A stretch of DNA of 34,578 nucleotides, taken from the NCBI GenBank assembly GCA_021604865.1, contig BQJU01000078.1:1-34578 (forward strand). Reading direction: 5' to 3'. The translations under genes and the position numbers were made by a program. Of the stretch, positions 16,336 through 25,186 are shown one piece after another. The notes under the pieces are model-generated. The model had not been told where the DNA came from and searched no databases. It saw nothing but the letters and a program-made list of their open reading frames with translations. Positions within the stretch are counted from its first letter, which is position 1. Each line of letters starts with the position of its first letter. This DNA is from Saprospiraceae bacterium. GTDB lineage: Bacteria > Bacteroidota > Bacteroidia > Chitinophagales > Saprospiraceae.

Positions 16336-18776
16336 TCAATGCGTAAACTTTTTACGGGGTTGGCTAAGGCTGCTCTGATGCTTTGAAAGCTGATCGTCAA
16401 AAAGGCAATACCAATTGCTGCGCCGCCAGCCAGCAGGAATACCCACCAGGGAATATCAATGCGATAGGCAAAATTTTCCAACCACTTGCTGGTAAAATAC
16501 CAGGCCAAGGGCGAAGCAATAAGGATGGCAATGAGTACCAGTTTCATAAAACCTTTGGAGATAAGTGTCATGATATTGGTCACTGTAGCACCCAAAACTT
16601 TGCGAATGCCAATCTCTTGTGTGCGGTTGGCTGCTGCCAGAGCAGCCAAGCCCAAAAGCCCCAAACAAGCCAAGAAAATGGACAATGCGCCCGCCCAACC
16701 AATGATATTACTCCATCGTGCTTCAGAGCGATAAAAACGATTGAGGTTCTCGTCCAGGAAACTATATTGCAAAGGCAGGTCAGGTACAATTTCGGACCAG
16801 GCTTTTTCAATATCTGCCAATGCAGCAGCCTGAGCATTTGCCTGCAAACGAATGAAAAATTTATAGGGTTGATAATCGTGAAACTGATGAAACATTTGTG
16901 GGTCTACTTCCTGATGGAAAGATCGATAATTAAAATCCTTGACCACACCAATGACTACAGGTGTACGCTCTGTGTTTTCGGTATAACCCGTCAGGGGCTG
17001 CCCAACGGCCTCATCAATGGTCCATCCAAAGTTGCGAACCATTGCTTCATTAGCGATGACCGCAGTGACGGTATCAGAGGTAATATTTGAATCAAAATTT
17101 CGGCCCGCCAATAGCTCCATTTTCATTACTGGCAGGAAATTGTCATCGACAAAATATTCGTATACCTGTTTATTTTCTCCCTTATAATCAAAACCTGATC
17201 TACTCCACCCCATGCCTTCGCCAAAACCCAATTCTGCGCCGGAATAACCAACTACAGCAGGCATAGCAGCCAGAGATTTCTTGAGCCGGGGCCATACCTC
17301 GGCTGTATTGACGCCGTCCCCCTCAACAATAATGACTTGCTCCTTATCGAACCCCGGGTAGCGGGTCTGCAGGTGATTCAGCTGTTTAAGAATGATCAAA
17401 GTGCCAGATATCAGGGCAATAGACAAGACAAATTGTAGGGTAACCAATGATTTGGTAAAGGCATTTTCACCGCCTAGTTTTATTCTGCTTTTTAATACTG
17501 TGACCGGTTTGAAACCCGACATCATCAGTGAAGGATAGCTTCCAGCTAGCAGCCCTGTAACTAAGGTGGTGCTTACAAAGAACCAGGAAAGTTCAGGATA
17601 TTGTTCCAATGACATAATCAGTTCCCGGTCGGCCATTTGATTGAAGTAGGGTAATAACACCTGTGCCATGGCCAACGCAATACCCGCTGAGATGACACTC
17701 ATCACCAAGGCCTCCACCATAAATTGCCCGACCAACTGTCGTCGGCTGCTACCCACCACTTTGCGGACACCTACTTCCTTCGCTCTACCGGCTGAACGCC
17801 CAATTGATAAGGTGGTGAAATTGATAATGGCAATGAGCAACACGGCTGCTGCTATTGCCAGCAATATCCAAATTGTTTGCGGATCAACGGGTGCCACCTC
17901 TCCCCCTCTAAGGCTGATATCGGTGTGCATATCTCGTAGGTTTTGCAATTTGTAGGTAACGGGAGCACCTTCTCCTTCCCACCGTCCGTTTTCGCGCAAA
18001 TTCTTTTCTTCATCCGGATAGTGTGCCTGCCGAAAGGACAATAATCGATCATGAGCAGTCGGCAATCCACTACCTGTTTGAACCTTCAAATAGGTTTGAA
18101 AAGCAGAACGATTCCAATTGTTCTGGAACCGCTTTCCTGAACTTGTAGACGAGGCAAAATATTCGAAGTTGCCCATCATTTCAAAAAGGATGGAGGAATT
18201 GGCAGGCAGATCTTCTGCAATAGCACTTACCGTAAAGGGCACAAATTCATCTTCTATCTTAATATCCAATATCTTTCCCGTAGGATTGGCTTCTCCAAAC
18301 AATTCCCAAGCCAGTTTTTCCGTAAGGACCAAACTCTGCAAGTCACTTAGTGCTGTTTCGGCACTTCCGTATTTTAAAGGAAATGAAAATACCTTGAAAA
18401 AAGTCGGATCTGCAAAAGACAAATATTGTCGAGAAACCTGATTGCCATTTCGGACAAAATTCTCACTCCATGGTCCGCGCATACGTACGACCTCTTCCAC
18501 ATCCGGAATTTCCTCCTTCATGGTCGGCCCTAAGATCATAGGCAAATAAGAGTCTCCATTGGCCTCCCTGCCATTTATACTTTCTGTCCACCGGTATACC
18601 CGATAGATATCTTCATGGCGGTCATGCCAACGGTCATAGCTGAATTCATTAATGGCATATAACAAAAACAGGCTGAAACATGCCATGCCTATTGACAAAC
18701 CCAGGATATTGATAAAGGTCAGTCCTTTTTGTTTGAACAGGCTCCGTAGAGCTACTTTTAAGTAATTACGCCACAT
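16332..18776 (-). CDS. ABC transporter permease 2, two MacB_PCD/FtsX modules
   Basis: This protein has 814 residues and the same eight-TM, two-module layout as its neighbours. TM1 (about 20-42) is followed by NEFSYDRWHDRHEDIYR. The first coupling motif is RAKEVGVRKVVG (331-342), the GSYPSLMMS motif is near 412-420, and the second coupling motif is RTQEIGIRKVLGA, near 717. Here Q replaces the K found in the other six. The C-terminus ends NPVKSLRIE. Its second periplasmic domain has an aromatic/acidic FVDDNFLPVMKMELLAGRNF core, the MacB_PCD signature. The spacer upstream to permease 3 is 367 bp and contains MITE-like element vi, so it probably has its own promoter, although no consensus promoter was found. 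Confidence 0.93.
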   Translation of the reverse strand: MWRNYLKVALRSLFKQKGLTFINILGLSIGMACFSLFLLYAINEFSYDRWHDRHEDIYRVYRWTESINGREANGDSYLPMILGPTMKEEIPDVEEVVRMRGPWSENFVRNGNQVSRQYLSFADPTFFKVFSFPLKYGSAETALSDLQSLVLTEKLAWELFGEANPTGKILDIKIEDEFVPFTVSAIAEDLPANSSILFEMMGNFEYFASSTSSGKRFQNNWNRSAFQTYLKVQTGSGLPTAHDRLLSFRQAHYPDEEKNLRENGRWEGEGAPVTYKLQNLRDMHTDISLRGGEVAPVDPQTIWILLAIAAAVLLIAIINFTTLSIGRSAGRAKEVGVRKVVGSSRRQLVGQFMVEALVMSVISAGIALAMAQVLLPYFNQMADRELIMSLEQYPELSWFFVSTTLVTGLLAGSYPSLMMSGFKPVTVLKSRIKLGGENAFTKSLVTLQFVLSIALISGTLIILKQLNHLQTRYPGFDKEQVIIVEGDGVNTAEVWPRLKKSLAAMPAVVGYSGAELGFGEGMGWSRSGFDYKGENKQVYEYFVDDNFLPVMKMELLAGRNFDSNITSDTVTAVIANEAMVRNFGWTIDEAVGQPLTGYTENTERTPVVIGVVKDFNYRSFHQEVDPQMFHQFHDYQPYKFFIRLQANAQAAALADIEKAWSEIVPDLPLQYSFLDENLNRFYRSEARWSNIIGWAGALSIFLACLGLLGLAALAAANRTQEIGIRKVLGATVTNIMTLISKGFMKLVLIAILIASPLAWYFTSKWLENFAYRIDIPWWVFLLAGGAAIGIAFLTISFQSIRAALANPVKSLRIE

Positions 18777-18909
18777 GGTTGATGTTTTTTCATGGTTAAA
18801 CCTGTATAGAGGAGGGGGATCTTTTGATATTGTGATCGGAGAAATGCGCTACCTCCATCTACTACGCCCATCTCCTTCCGCTTTTTTATTTTCTACTTCC
18901 TTTTTTACT

Positions 18910-19069
18910 TTTAGAGTATGTTTAAATTTTACCGAACTGATAGTCAGAAGATAATGGTTCTGAGGAAGAATTAGCGAAGGCGTTTATCGGGATAAGTGTC
19001 TAAGCTAATTTGAAGTCAGGTTCATTATATACTGGGTATCAGGAGAATAAAATTTAAACATACTCTAAA
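18910..19069. repeat. MITE-like element vi with perfect 22-bp inverted ends
   Basis: The ends 18910-18931 and 19048-19069 are perfect 22-bp inverted repeats (core tagagtatgtttaaatttta). If the ends are taken as gagtatgttt..., both sides are flanked by TA. The start (t)agag..tgttt resembles the ends of elements ii and v but the interior is unrelated. It sits in the 367-base gap 18777-19143 between permeases 2 and 3, where nothing else is seen except the palindromes at 19107-19147. Confidence 0.8.
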
Positions 19070-19106
19070 TTCTGGTTTCAAATTTTCTTGGGATTATTTG
19101 GGATTA

Positions 19107-19147
19107 GGGGCAACCACTTGGGTTGCCTCTACTAGGGTTGCCTCTAT
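19107..19147. repeat. REP-like palindromes, covariant (gcaacc) form, at the end of permease 3
   Basis: The sequence is ggggcaaccacttgggttgc followed by a half copy, ctctactagggttgcctcta. Relative to the gcgacc/ggtcgc form, both arms have changed together (gcaacc/ggttgc), keeping the stem. The TAG stop of permease 3 (19146-19144) lies in the right end. Confidence 0.8.
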
Positions 19148-21603
19148 TCGGATCGCAGGCTTTTCACCGGATTGGTGCGGGCTGCTCTCACACTTTGAAG
19201 ACTGATGGTAATAAAGGCGATGGTTACAGCCAAGATACCGGCAATGGTAAAGGTCCACCATCCAATTTCGGCCCGAAAAGCAAAATTTTCGAGCCATTTG
19301 CTCACACCCCACCATCCGATCGGTATCGCAAGCACCACGCCGATGATAACCAGCTTTAAAAAGTCTTTCGACATTAGCAATACAATATTCTCCACTGAGG
19401 CTCCCAGCACTTTGCGTATACCAATTTCTTTGGTCCGCTGCTCCGTAGCATAACTCGCCAGGCCAAACAGACCAAGACAGCTGATAAAAATAGACAACAG
19501 GGTGAAAATGCCCATTATTTGTCCAATTCGTTGTTCAGCAGAGTATTGAGCACTAAATGCCTCATCGAGGAATTGGTAATCGAAAGGCTGATCAGGAGCC
19601 AAAGTTTTCCAATTTCGCTCCAATGCATTTATGACAGAGGACGTAGCTGCAGCTTGGTAGCGAAAAGATATTTTGCCAACCGAGTTGTTGTCCAATACCA
19701 TACAAAGCGGTCCAATATTATCCCGAAGACTTGACCAATGGAAATTTTTAACGACTCCAATCACAAGGTATTCTTCGGCTCCTTCTTCGCTGGATTCCCC
19801 ATGATTGTTATGATTCAGATAATAAATTCGTTTGCCAATGGGATCACCACTACCTAAAAGCTGAGCAGCTGTTTCGTTGAGAATAACTGCTGAGCTGTCC
19901 GTCAATTGTTTAGGATCAAAATCTCGTCCTTGGGCAATCTCAATTCCCAAAGTTTGTAGGTAGTCGCTATCCACCCGCCAACATTGTAAATTGATCGCAT
20001 CCTCTTTGGTCATACTCCGGCTCTTGGAGAAAGAGTTGGTGGAGCGGCTGGAAGGTACTGGCAAATAGCTACTAATTGTTGCTTTTTCAACGGCCGGCAA
20101 CTGTAACATGGCCTCCTTCATGGCATCCACCTTATCGCCCAGAGCATAAGCATTATCAAGAATCAGGACCTGACTTTTGTTAAAACCCAACTTTTTATGT
20201 TGGATATAATTAAGTTGTTTGAATACCAAAAGGGTAGCAATAATCAGGGACACCGAAGTGACAAATTGAAAAACGACCAGCGTACTGCGGAAACCGCCAC
20301 CTTTACCTTTTCCTGTAAATTCTCCTTTGAGCACTTTCAGCGCATCAAATGCCGATAGAAAAAATGCAGGATAGCTGCCTGCCAACAATCCGACTATGCC
20401 AATGGTCGCAACCAGTGAGCCCCAAAATATTGGCATCTCCCACGGTATTGTCAGTTGTCGGTCGGCCAATTCATTATACCAGGGCAAAGCCAATGCAGCC
20501 AACTGAACGGCAACCCCAACCGCAATGGCCGCAATCAAGGTACTTTCACTCAAAAATTGCTTGACCAACGCTCGCCGGCGGCTCCCCAAAATCTTGCGCA
20601 TGCCGATCTCCCGGGCGCGGTTGGACGAACGGGCGGTAGAGAGATTCATAAAATTGATGCAGGCAATAAGCAAAATAAACGCAGCAATGGCACTAAAAAT
20701 CCAAACGTAACGAATACTGCCATTCGGTGCCAATTCGACATTTAAATCCGAATATAAATGGATATTGGGAAGGGTTTGCATATAATAACGGGCATGCTGT
20801 CCTGTTGCTTCAATTTCCTCGATAGTACTGCCGAGGATCTGCTGAGCGGTAATACCCACTTTTCCTCTGGAATAATCCTTAAATTTGGTTTTAAAGCTTT
20901 CTATATCCGTTCCTTCCTTTAGCAATAGGTAGGTTTGAAAGTTATTGTCCATAGCCCAAAAGGGAGGGGCATTTTTAACTTCATTATTGCCATTCATCGA
21001 CAATAAAAAATCTGCCCTAAAATGAGTATTTGTAGGTAGGTCTTCAAAAACGCCAGTGATTACCCTCCGTTCCTGGTTTTCCAATAAAAGTGTTTGCCCC
21101 ATCGCTTCTTGGGGTGAGGTAAAATATCGCTCAGCTGCACTGCGTGAAATGGCAACAGTATTGGGCTGTTTAAGACATTGGTCCGGATCACCTTCCAACA
21201 TAGGCACCGGAAATATTTTAAAGAAGGTACTATCAACAGTGAGCACATCATTTTCCTCATTATTGGGTTCATCCCGATCCATCACTTTCACCAGATCGCT
21301 TCCGTGTTGCCGGAAACGACACCAGGATTCCACCTCTGGCAATTCCAACCCGGAATCGGGGCCAACTATTGAGCCAACCACGGCCATTTTAAACTCATTT
21401 CCTCCAAACTTTATATCAGATACGGGTCTGACAATCCGATCGGCATTGGGATTCCAGCGCTCATAACTCAGTTCGTTCACCACATAAAGCATGATGAGCA
21501 GACAACCTGCAATACCAATTGCCAAACCGGCAATATTGATCAGGCTGAAGCCTTTATTTTTTAGCAAATTTCGCCAGGCAGTTTTTAGATAGTTTTGCCA
21601 CAT
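19144..21603 (-). CDS. ABC transporter permease 3, two MacB_PCD/FtsX modules
   Basis: This protein has 819 residues, the longest of the seven. The N-terminal signature NELSYERWNPNADRIVR follows TM1. The first coupling motif is RAREIGMRKILG (329-340), then GSYPAFFLS, the second TM set, and a second periplasmic domain with an acidic insertion, NHNNHGESSEEGAEEY. The second coupling motif is RTKEIGIRKVLGA and the C-terminus NPVKSLRSE. It lies 47 bp downstream of permease 4, so the two are probably co-transcribed. Confidence 0.93.
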   Translation of the reverse strand: MWQNYLKTAWRNLLKNKGFSLINIAGLAIGIAGCLLIMLYVVNELSYERWNPNADRIVRPVSDIKFGGNEFKMAVVGSIVGPDSGLELPEVESWCRFRQHGSDLVKVMDRDEPNNEENDVLTVDSTFFKIFPVPMLEGDPDQCLKQPNTVAISRSAAERYFTSPQEAMGQTLLLENQERRVITGVFEDLPTNTHFRADFLLSMNGNNEVKNAPPFWAMDNNFQTYLLLKEGTDIESFKTKFKDYSRGKVGITAQQILGSTIEEIEATGQHARYYMQTLPNIHLYSDLNVELAPNGSIRYVWIFSAIAAFILLIACINFMNLSTARSSNRAREIGMRKILGSRRRALVKQFLSESTLIAAIAVGVAVQLAALALPWYNELADRQLTIPWEMPIFWGSLVATIGIVGLLAGSYPAFFLSAFDALKVLKGEFTGKGKGGGFRSTLVVFQFVTSVSLIIATLLVFKQLNYIQHKKLGFNKSQVLILDNAYALGDKVDAMKEAMLQLPAVEKATISSYLPVPSSRSTNSFSKSRSMTKEDAINLQCWRVDSDYLQTLGIEIAQGRDFDPKQLTDSSAVILNETAAQLLGSGDPIGKRIYYLNHNNHGESSEEGAEEYLVIGVVKNFHWSSLRDNIGPLCMVLDNNSVGKISFRYQAAATSSVINALERNWKTLAPDQPFDYQFLDEAFSAQYSAEQRIGQIMGIFTLLSIFISCLGLFGLASYATEQRTKEIGIRKVLGASVENIVLLMSKDFLKLVIIGVVLAIPIGWWGVSKWLENFAFRAEIGWWTFTIAGILAVTIAFITISLQSVRAARTNPVKSLRSE

Positions 21604-21629
21604 GGTTGTATATATTTATTTAGTAGTAG

Positions 21630-21654
21630 GGGCAACCAATAGGGTTGCTCCTAC
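21630..21654. repeat. REP-like palindrome (gcaacc form) at the end of permease 4
   Basis: The sequence is gggcaaccaatagggttgctcctac. It includes the TAG stop of permease 4 (21653-21651) and takes up about half of the 47-bp spacer before permease 3. The arms carry the same paired change as the copy at 19107. Confidence 0.8.
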
Positions 21655-24050
21655 TCGGATCGTAGAGACTTCACGGGGTTGGCCAGTGCTGCTTTGATGC
21701 TTTGAAAGCTGACTGTCAAAAAGGCAATGGCCAAGGCACCTGCACCTGCCAGGGCAAACAACCACCATTGGAGGTTGATGCGATAGGCAAAATCTTCTAG
21801 CCACCTGTTCATGAACAGCCAGGCCAGCGGCATGGCAATGATGATGGCAACGATGACCAGTTTTAGAAAATCTTTGGATAAAAGCCCGACTACGCTGGAC
21901 ACAGATGCGCCGAGTACTTTACGAATCCCTATTTCCTTAGTGCGTTGAGTAATAGAATATGCAGCCAGACCAAATAGCCCCAAACAGGCAATCATAATAG
22001 CGATCAGTGAGAAGGCATTGAACAGGCGCCCCAAACGGGTTTCCGAACTATATTGCTTATTAAAATCTTCATCCAAAAAAAAGTAAGTAAAAGGATGTGA
22101 GGTTACCTGCGCTTTCCACGTTTGCTCCAGCGAGGCCATCGTTTCCGACAAATTAGTTGTATTTACTTTAAGCGTCAGGTACTCAAATGACCTGGGACTA
22201 TAAAACATCATGAGCGGTGCCACTTCCGTTTGCAAAGAGGTATAATGAAAGTCTTTCACCACACCAATGACCGTCCCCCAACCACCATCAAAAATTTTAC
22301 CGATAGCCTCTTCAGGCTTTTGCCAACCAAAAACCGGAAGGCAAGCTTCATTGATCAGTACACTTTGCAAATCACCCGTGGTATCGGACGGTAATGATTC
22401 TGAGATGTTTCGCCCGGCTAGCAGGGGAATGTTGTAAGTTTCCAAGAAGTCTTCATCGACTTGTATCAATTGCATATCTGTAGACCTGGATGGATCTTCC
22501 TGAGATTTAATCAGATTATTGGAAGTACCTCTGCCGGGAATCGTAGCGCTGGCAGAAACGCCGGAAACGGCCGGATGGCTGGCAAAAGTCTGTCGTAAAA
22601 CACCCAGTTTCTGGCCGATCATACTCCCTCCTGGTGCATGCACAACCAGCATTTGTTCCTGGTCGAAACCCAGGCTTTGTTGTTTGAGGAAAGACAATTG
22701 TTTGCCCACGACCAGCGTAGCAACGATGATAAATATGGAAATTACAAATTGGCCAACCACTAAACTATTGCGCAGCCACAAACCACCTTGCCTTCCAGCA
22801 ATTTTATCCTGAAAAATGGCGGCAGGTTCAAAGCGGGAGAGGTACCAGGCCGGATAGGCCCCAGCTAGAAGTCCAGCCAGCAAAGTAACGGCCACCGCCA
22901 ACGCAATAAAGGAGGAAGCAAACAAATCCGTGCTCGCCAATTGTTTATCCGCAATAAAATTAAACATCGGCAAGGCTAGCTGTACCAGCACAAAAGCCAG
23001 ACAAGCAGCAAGCGCACTAACCATTAATGATTCTCCAAGGAATTGGCCAATCAATTGGCTTCGATTGGCGCCCGTTACTTTCCGTACGCCCACTTCTTTA
23101 GCCCGGCGTGTAGCTCTTGCCGTAGCCAGGTTTACAAAATTAACTCCAGCAATAAATAGGATGAAAAGGGCGATCAGAATAAAGATATTCAAATAAGTCG
23201 CCGAATTGTTTTTTGAGAATTCATAACGCAGGTCAGAATGCAGGTGAATAGAAGCCAGTGGTTGTATAAAATAGCGATATCCTTGCGCATTGTTCTTGAT
23301 TTCTTTCTCCACATATTTGTTGGCAATATGCGCTATTTGTTGCTCAAAAGCTGCAACGTCCACCTCCACACCTGTTTTGATAAACGTATGAAATATAGTA
23401 GCGTGCCAGTTTTCTAAAAAGCGCCTACCCTTGAATTCCTCCATAGAAGCCATTATTTGAGGCCTGAAGGAGGTCGTTGCTGGTAGGTCTTTTAGCACAC
23501 CATTTATTATGTATGGCTGATTTTCGATAACCAGTACTTGGCCCAGGTAGCTCTCTCTTTTACCAAAAAAACGGTTGGCAACCTCTGCTGACACGACGAT
23601 ACTCATCGGCTCTGACAAAGCAGTGGCCGGGTCGCCTTCCATTAGAGGATAGGAGAAAACTTCAAAAATATTGGCATCAGCATAAAACAAACCCGACTCA
23701 TAAAATTTTTGCTGGCGGTCTTCCGAAGTCACCAACAGGCGTTCATTGGAGGCAGGAAGGATTCGCGTAGCCGCCTCTACTTGTGGGTATTCCATCAATG
23801 CTCCTGCCAAAGTACCCGAAGCGGGTGCAAAAAACAGGTGGTCCCCTTGGACCGTGGTAATATCCATGGCTATCCGCTGTACCTGCTCATGTCCCGGCAT
23901 CCATCGATCGTAATTTTTTTCTTCGAGGACATATAGAGCGATCAGCAAAAAGCAACTCATGCCCAATGCCAACCCTGCTATATTCAATAAAGTATAGGCT
24001 CTGTCTTTAAACAGTCGTCGCAGGGTGATTTTTAGATAATTTTGTATCAT
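21651..24050 (-). CDS. ABC transporter permease 4, two MacB_PCD/FtsX modules
   Basis: This protein has 799 residues. TM1 (about 20-42) leads into VLEEKNYDRWMPGHEQVQR, the least typical of the post-TM1 signatures after permease 1. The first coupling motif is RAKEVGVRKVTG (316-327), followed by GAYPAWYLSRFEPA, a TM with SLVVGQFVISIFIIVATLVV, the second MacB_PCD domain, the second motif QRTKEIGIRKVLGA, two closing TMs and NPVKSLRSE. It starts 32 bp after the DUF4097-type gene and ends 47 bp before permease 3. This points to a three-gene unit of DUF4097 gene, permease 4 and permease 3. Confidence 0.93.
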   Translation of the reverse strand: MIQNYLKITLRRLFKDRAYTLLNIAGLALGMSCFLLIALYVLEEKNYDRWMPGHEQVQRIAMDITTVQGDHLFFAPASGTLAGALMEYPQVEAATRILPASNERLLVTSEDRQQKFYESGLFYADANIFEVFSYPLMEGDPATALSEPMSIVVSAEVANRFFGKRESYLGQVLVIENQPYIINGVLKDLPATTSFRPQIMASMEEFKGRRFLENWHATIFHTFIKTGVEVDVAAFEQQIAHIANKYVEKEIKNNAQGYRYFIQPLASIHLHSDLRYEFSKNNSATYLNIFILIALFILFIAGVNFVNLATARATRRAKEVGVRKVTGANRSQLIGQFLGESLMVSALAACLAFVLVQLALPMFNFIADKQLASTDLFASSFIALAVAVTLLAGLLAGAYPAWYLSRFEPAAIFQDKIAGRQGGLWLRNSLVVGQFVISIFIIVATLVVGKQLSFLKQQSLGFDQEQMLVVHAPGGSMIGQKLGVLRQTFASHPAVSGVSASATIPGRGTSNNLIKSQEDPSRSTDMQLIQVDEDFLETYNIPLLAGRNISESLPSDTTGDLQSVLINEACLPVFGWQKPEEAIGKIFDGGWGTVIGVVKDFHYTSLQTEVAPLMMFYSPRSFEYLTLKVNTTNLSETMASLEQTWKAQVTSHPFTYFFLDEDFNKQYSSETRLGRLFNAFSLIAIMIACLGLFGLAAYSITQRTKEIGIRKVLGASVSSVVGLLSKDFLKLVIVAIIIAMPLAWLFMNRWLEDFAYRINLQWWLFALAGAGALAIAFLTVSFQSIKAALANPVKSLRSE

Positions 24051-24082
24051 ACCAATAGCATTAAGACTATGGAAGGGTATGT

Positions 24083-24985
24083 TTATTGATCTACAGCAGC
24101 CGTTCCTGTTCCAGAGCCGATCTGAATTTCAATGCCGGAATTGCCAAACCGCTTGGTTTTTCGCAGTGTTTCACTTCTACCATTGGCGGTAACTTCTTTG
24201 TCGCTAAAAACAAAGGGCGCTTTTATCTTCCCTCTTTTTTTATCACATTCCATAGTGAGGGTGCCATCAAAAGCATGGCCATTAAATTTCAAGGAAGAAT
24301 CATTGGTGCCGGAATTCACGCCAAGGTCGGCCTCTACTGATTTGCCCAGACTCACAGTTACCCTGCCTGTACCCGAATTCATACTGGACTCACCAGTAAT
24401 GTACATTTCTTCTGCATTTACCATACCGGTACCACTATTGGCAACTATAGAACCGGACATTGCTTTCAGTTGGAGATTGCCCGTGCCGGAGTTCAAATTA
24501 AAGCTACCCTCAGCATTATCAATTTTGATATTACCCGTACCGGTATTCAGGTGAATCTTTCCATTTATCTCTCCCAGGTAAAAATCCCCGGCCCCAATAT
24601 TAGCCTCCAGGTTAAGGACTAGGCCATTGATGTTTACATCACCAGCGCCCACATTAATAGATAATTCTTTGCTATCGGGCAACCTTAACGTCCAGCTGGG
24701 CTTGCCATTGCTCTTATAACCAATAGACTTCTCTTTGATCGTCAAAGCGTTCCCCTTGGTTTCTATCTTTATTTCGGTATCACTTTTATTATAATCAACC
24801 ATTACCTCTACCGCATCAGAACTGCTCTTGGTAATGGTCAGGTCTCCTGCACCAATATATACACTGACCTCATCAATGTCTCGGAAAGTTTCATTGACAG
24901 TTGCTTTTTGAGCAAAAAGGGTGGTGGTCATTACCAAAAAAAGAACCACTAATAAGCCTGAGTTAAAGAAATTTGATTGTTTCAT
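24083..24985 (-). CDS. Secreted DUF4097-type repeat protein (adhesin-like beta-helix)
   Basis: This protein has 300 residues. A signal peptide (residues 1-25, ending LFAQ) is followed by a repeated unit of about 17-22 residues built around G-A-G-D or S-G-T-G. The units include VYIGAGDLTI, INVGAGDVNI, ANIGAGDFYL, LNTGTGNIKI, LNSGTGNLQL, ANSGTGMVNA and MNSGTGRVTV. These are the strand-turn rungs of the DUF4097/head-GIN putative adhesin fold. It ends in a charged region and a Gly-Thr run (GSGTGTAAVDQ). There are no cysteines for a lipobox, so it is probably periplasmic or outer surface. It is the only non-permease gene inside the array and the likely first gene of the unit with permeases 4 and 3. 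A role as periplasmic partner or surface cargo of the permeases is inference. Confidence 0.85.
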   Translation of the reverse strand: MKQSNFFNSGLLVVLFLVMTTTLFAQKATVNETFRDIDEVSVYIGAGDLTITKSSSDAVEVMVDYNKSDTEIKIETKGNALTIKEKSIGYKSNGKPSWTLRLPDSKELSINVGAGDVNINGLVLNLEANIGAGDFYLGEINGKIHLNTGTGNIKIDNAEGSFNLNSGTGNLQLKAMSGSIVANSGTGMVNAEEMYITGESSMNSGTGRVTVSLGKSVEADLGVNSGTNDSSLKFNGHAFDGTLTMECDKKRGKIKAPFVFSDKEVTANGRSETLRKTKRFGNSGIEIQIGSGTGTAAVDQ

Positions 24986-25108
24986 AAGTATTTTTTTGAT
25001 TGTTTTTAATTGTTAAATGGTTCTTATTGAAAAATGGGAAAATTGTCCCGTTTGTACTGCCATTTTATCTTTTTCTATTGCTCTTTTGTTTGGGGGCGCT
25101 TGGGTTTT

Positions 25109-25186
25109 GGGTGGCCACTCGGGGTGCCCTACGTGGTTTTGTTTTTGGGCGACCACTAGGGTCGCCCCTGCTAGGGGTGCCCCTAC
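25109..25186. repeat. REP-like palindrome cluster at the end of permease 5
   Basis: A degenerate copy (gggtggccactcggggtgcc, from 25109) is followed by a full copy from 25147 (gggcgaccactagggtcgcc, continuing as a half copy ctgctaggggtgcccctac to 25186). The TAG stop of permease 5 (25185-25183) is in the last unit. It occupies the right half of the 197-bp spacer upstream of the DUF4097 gene. Confidence 0.8.
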
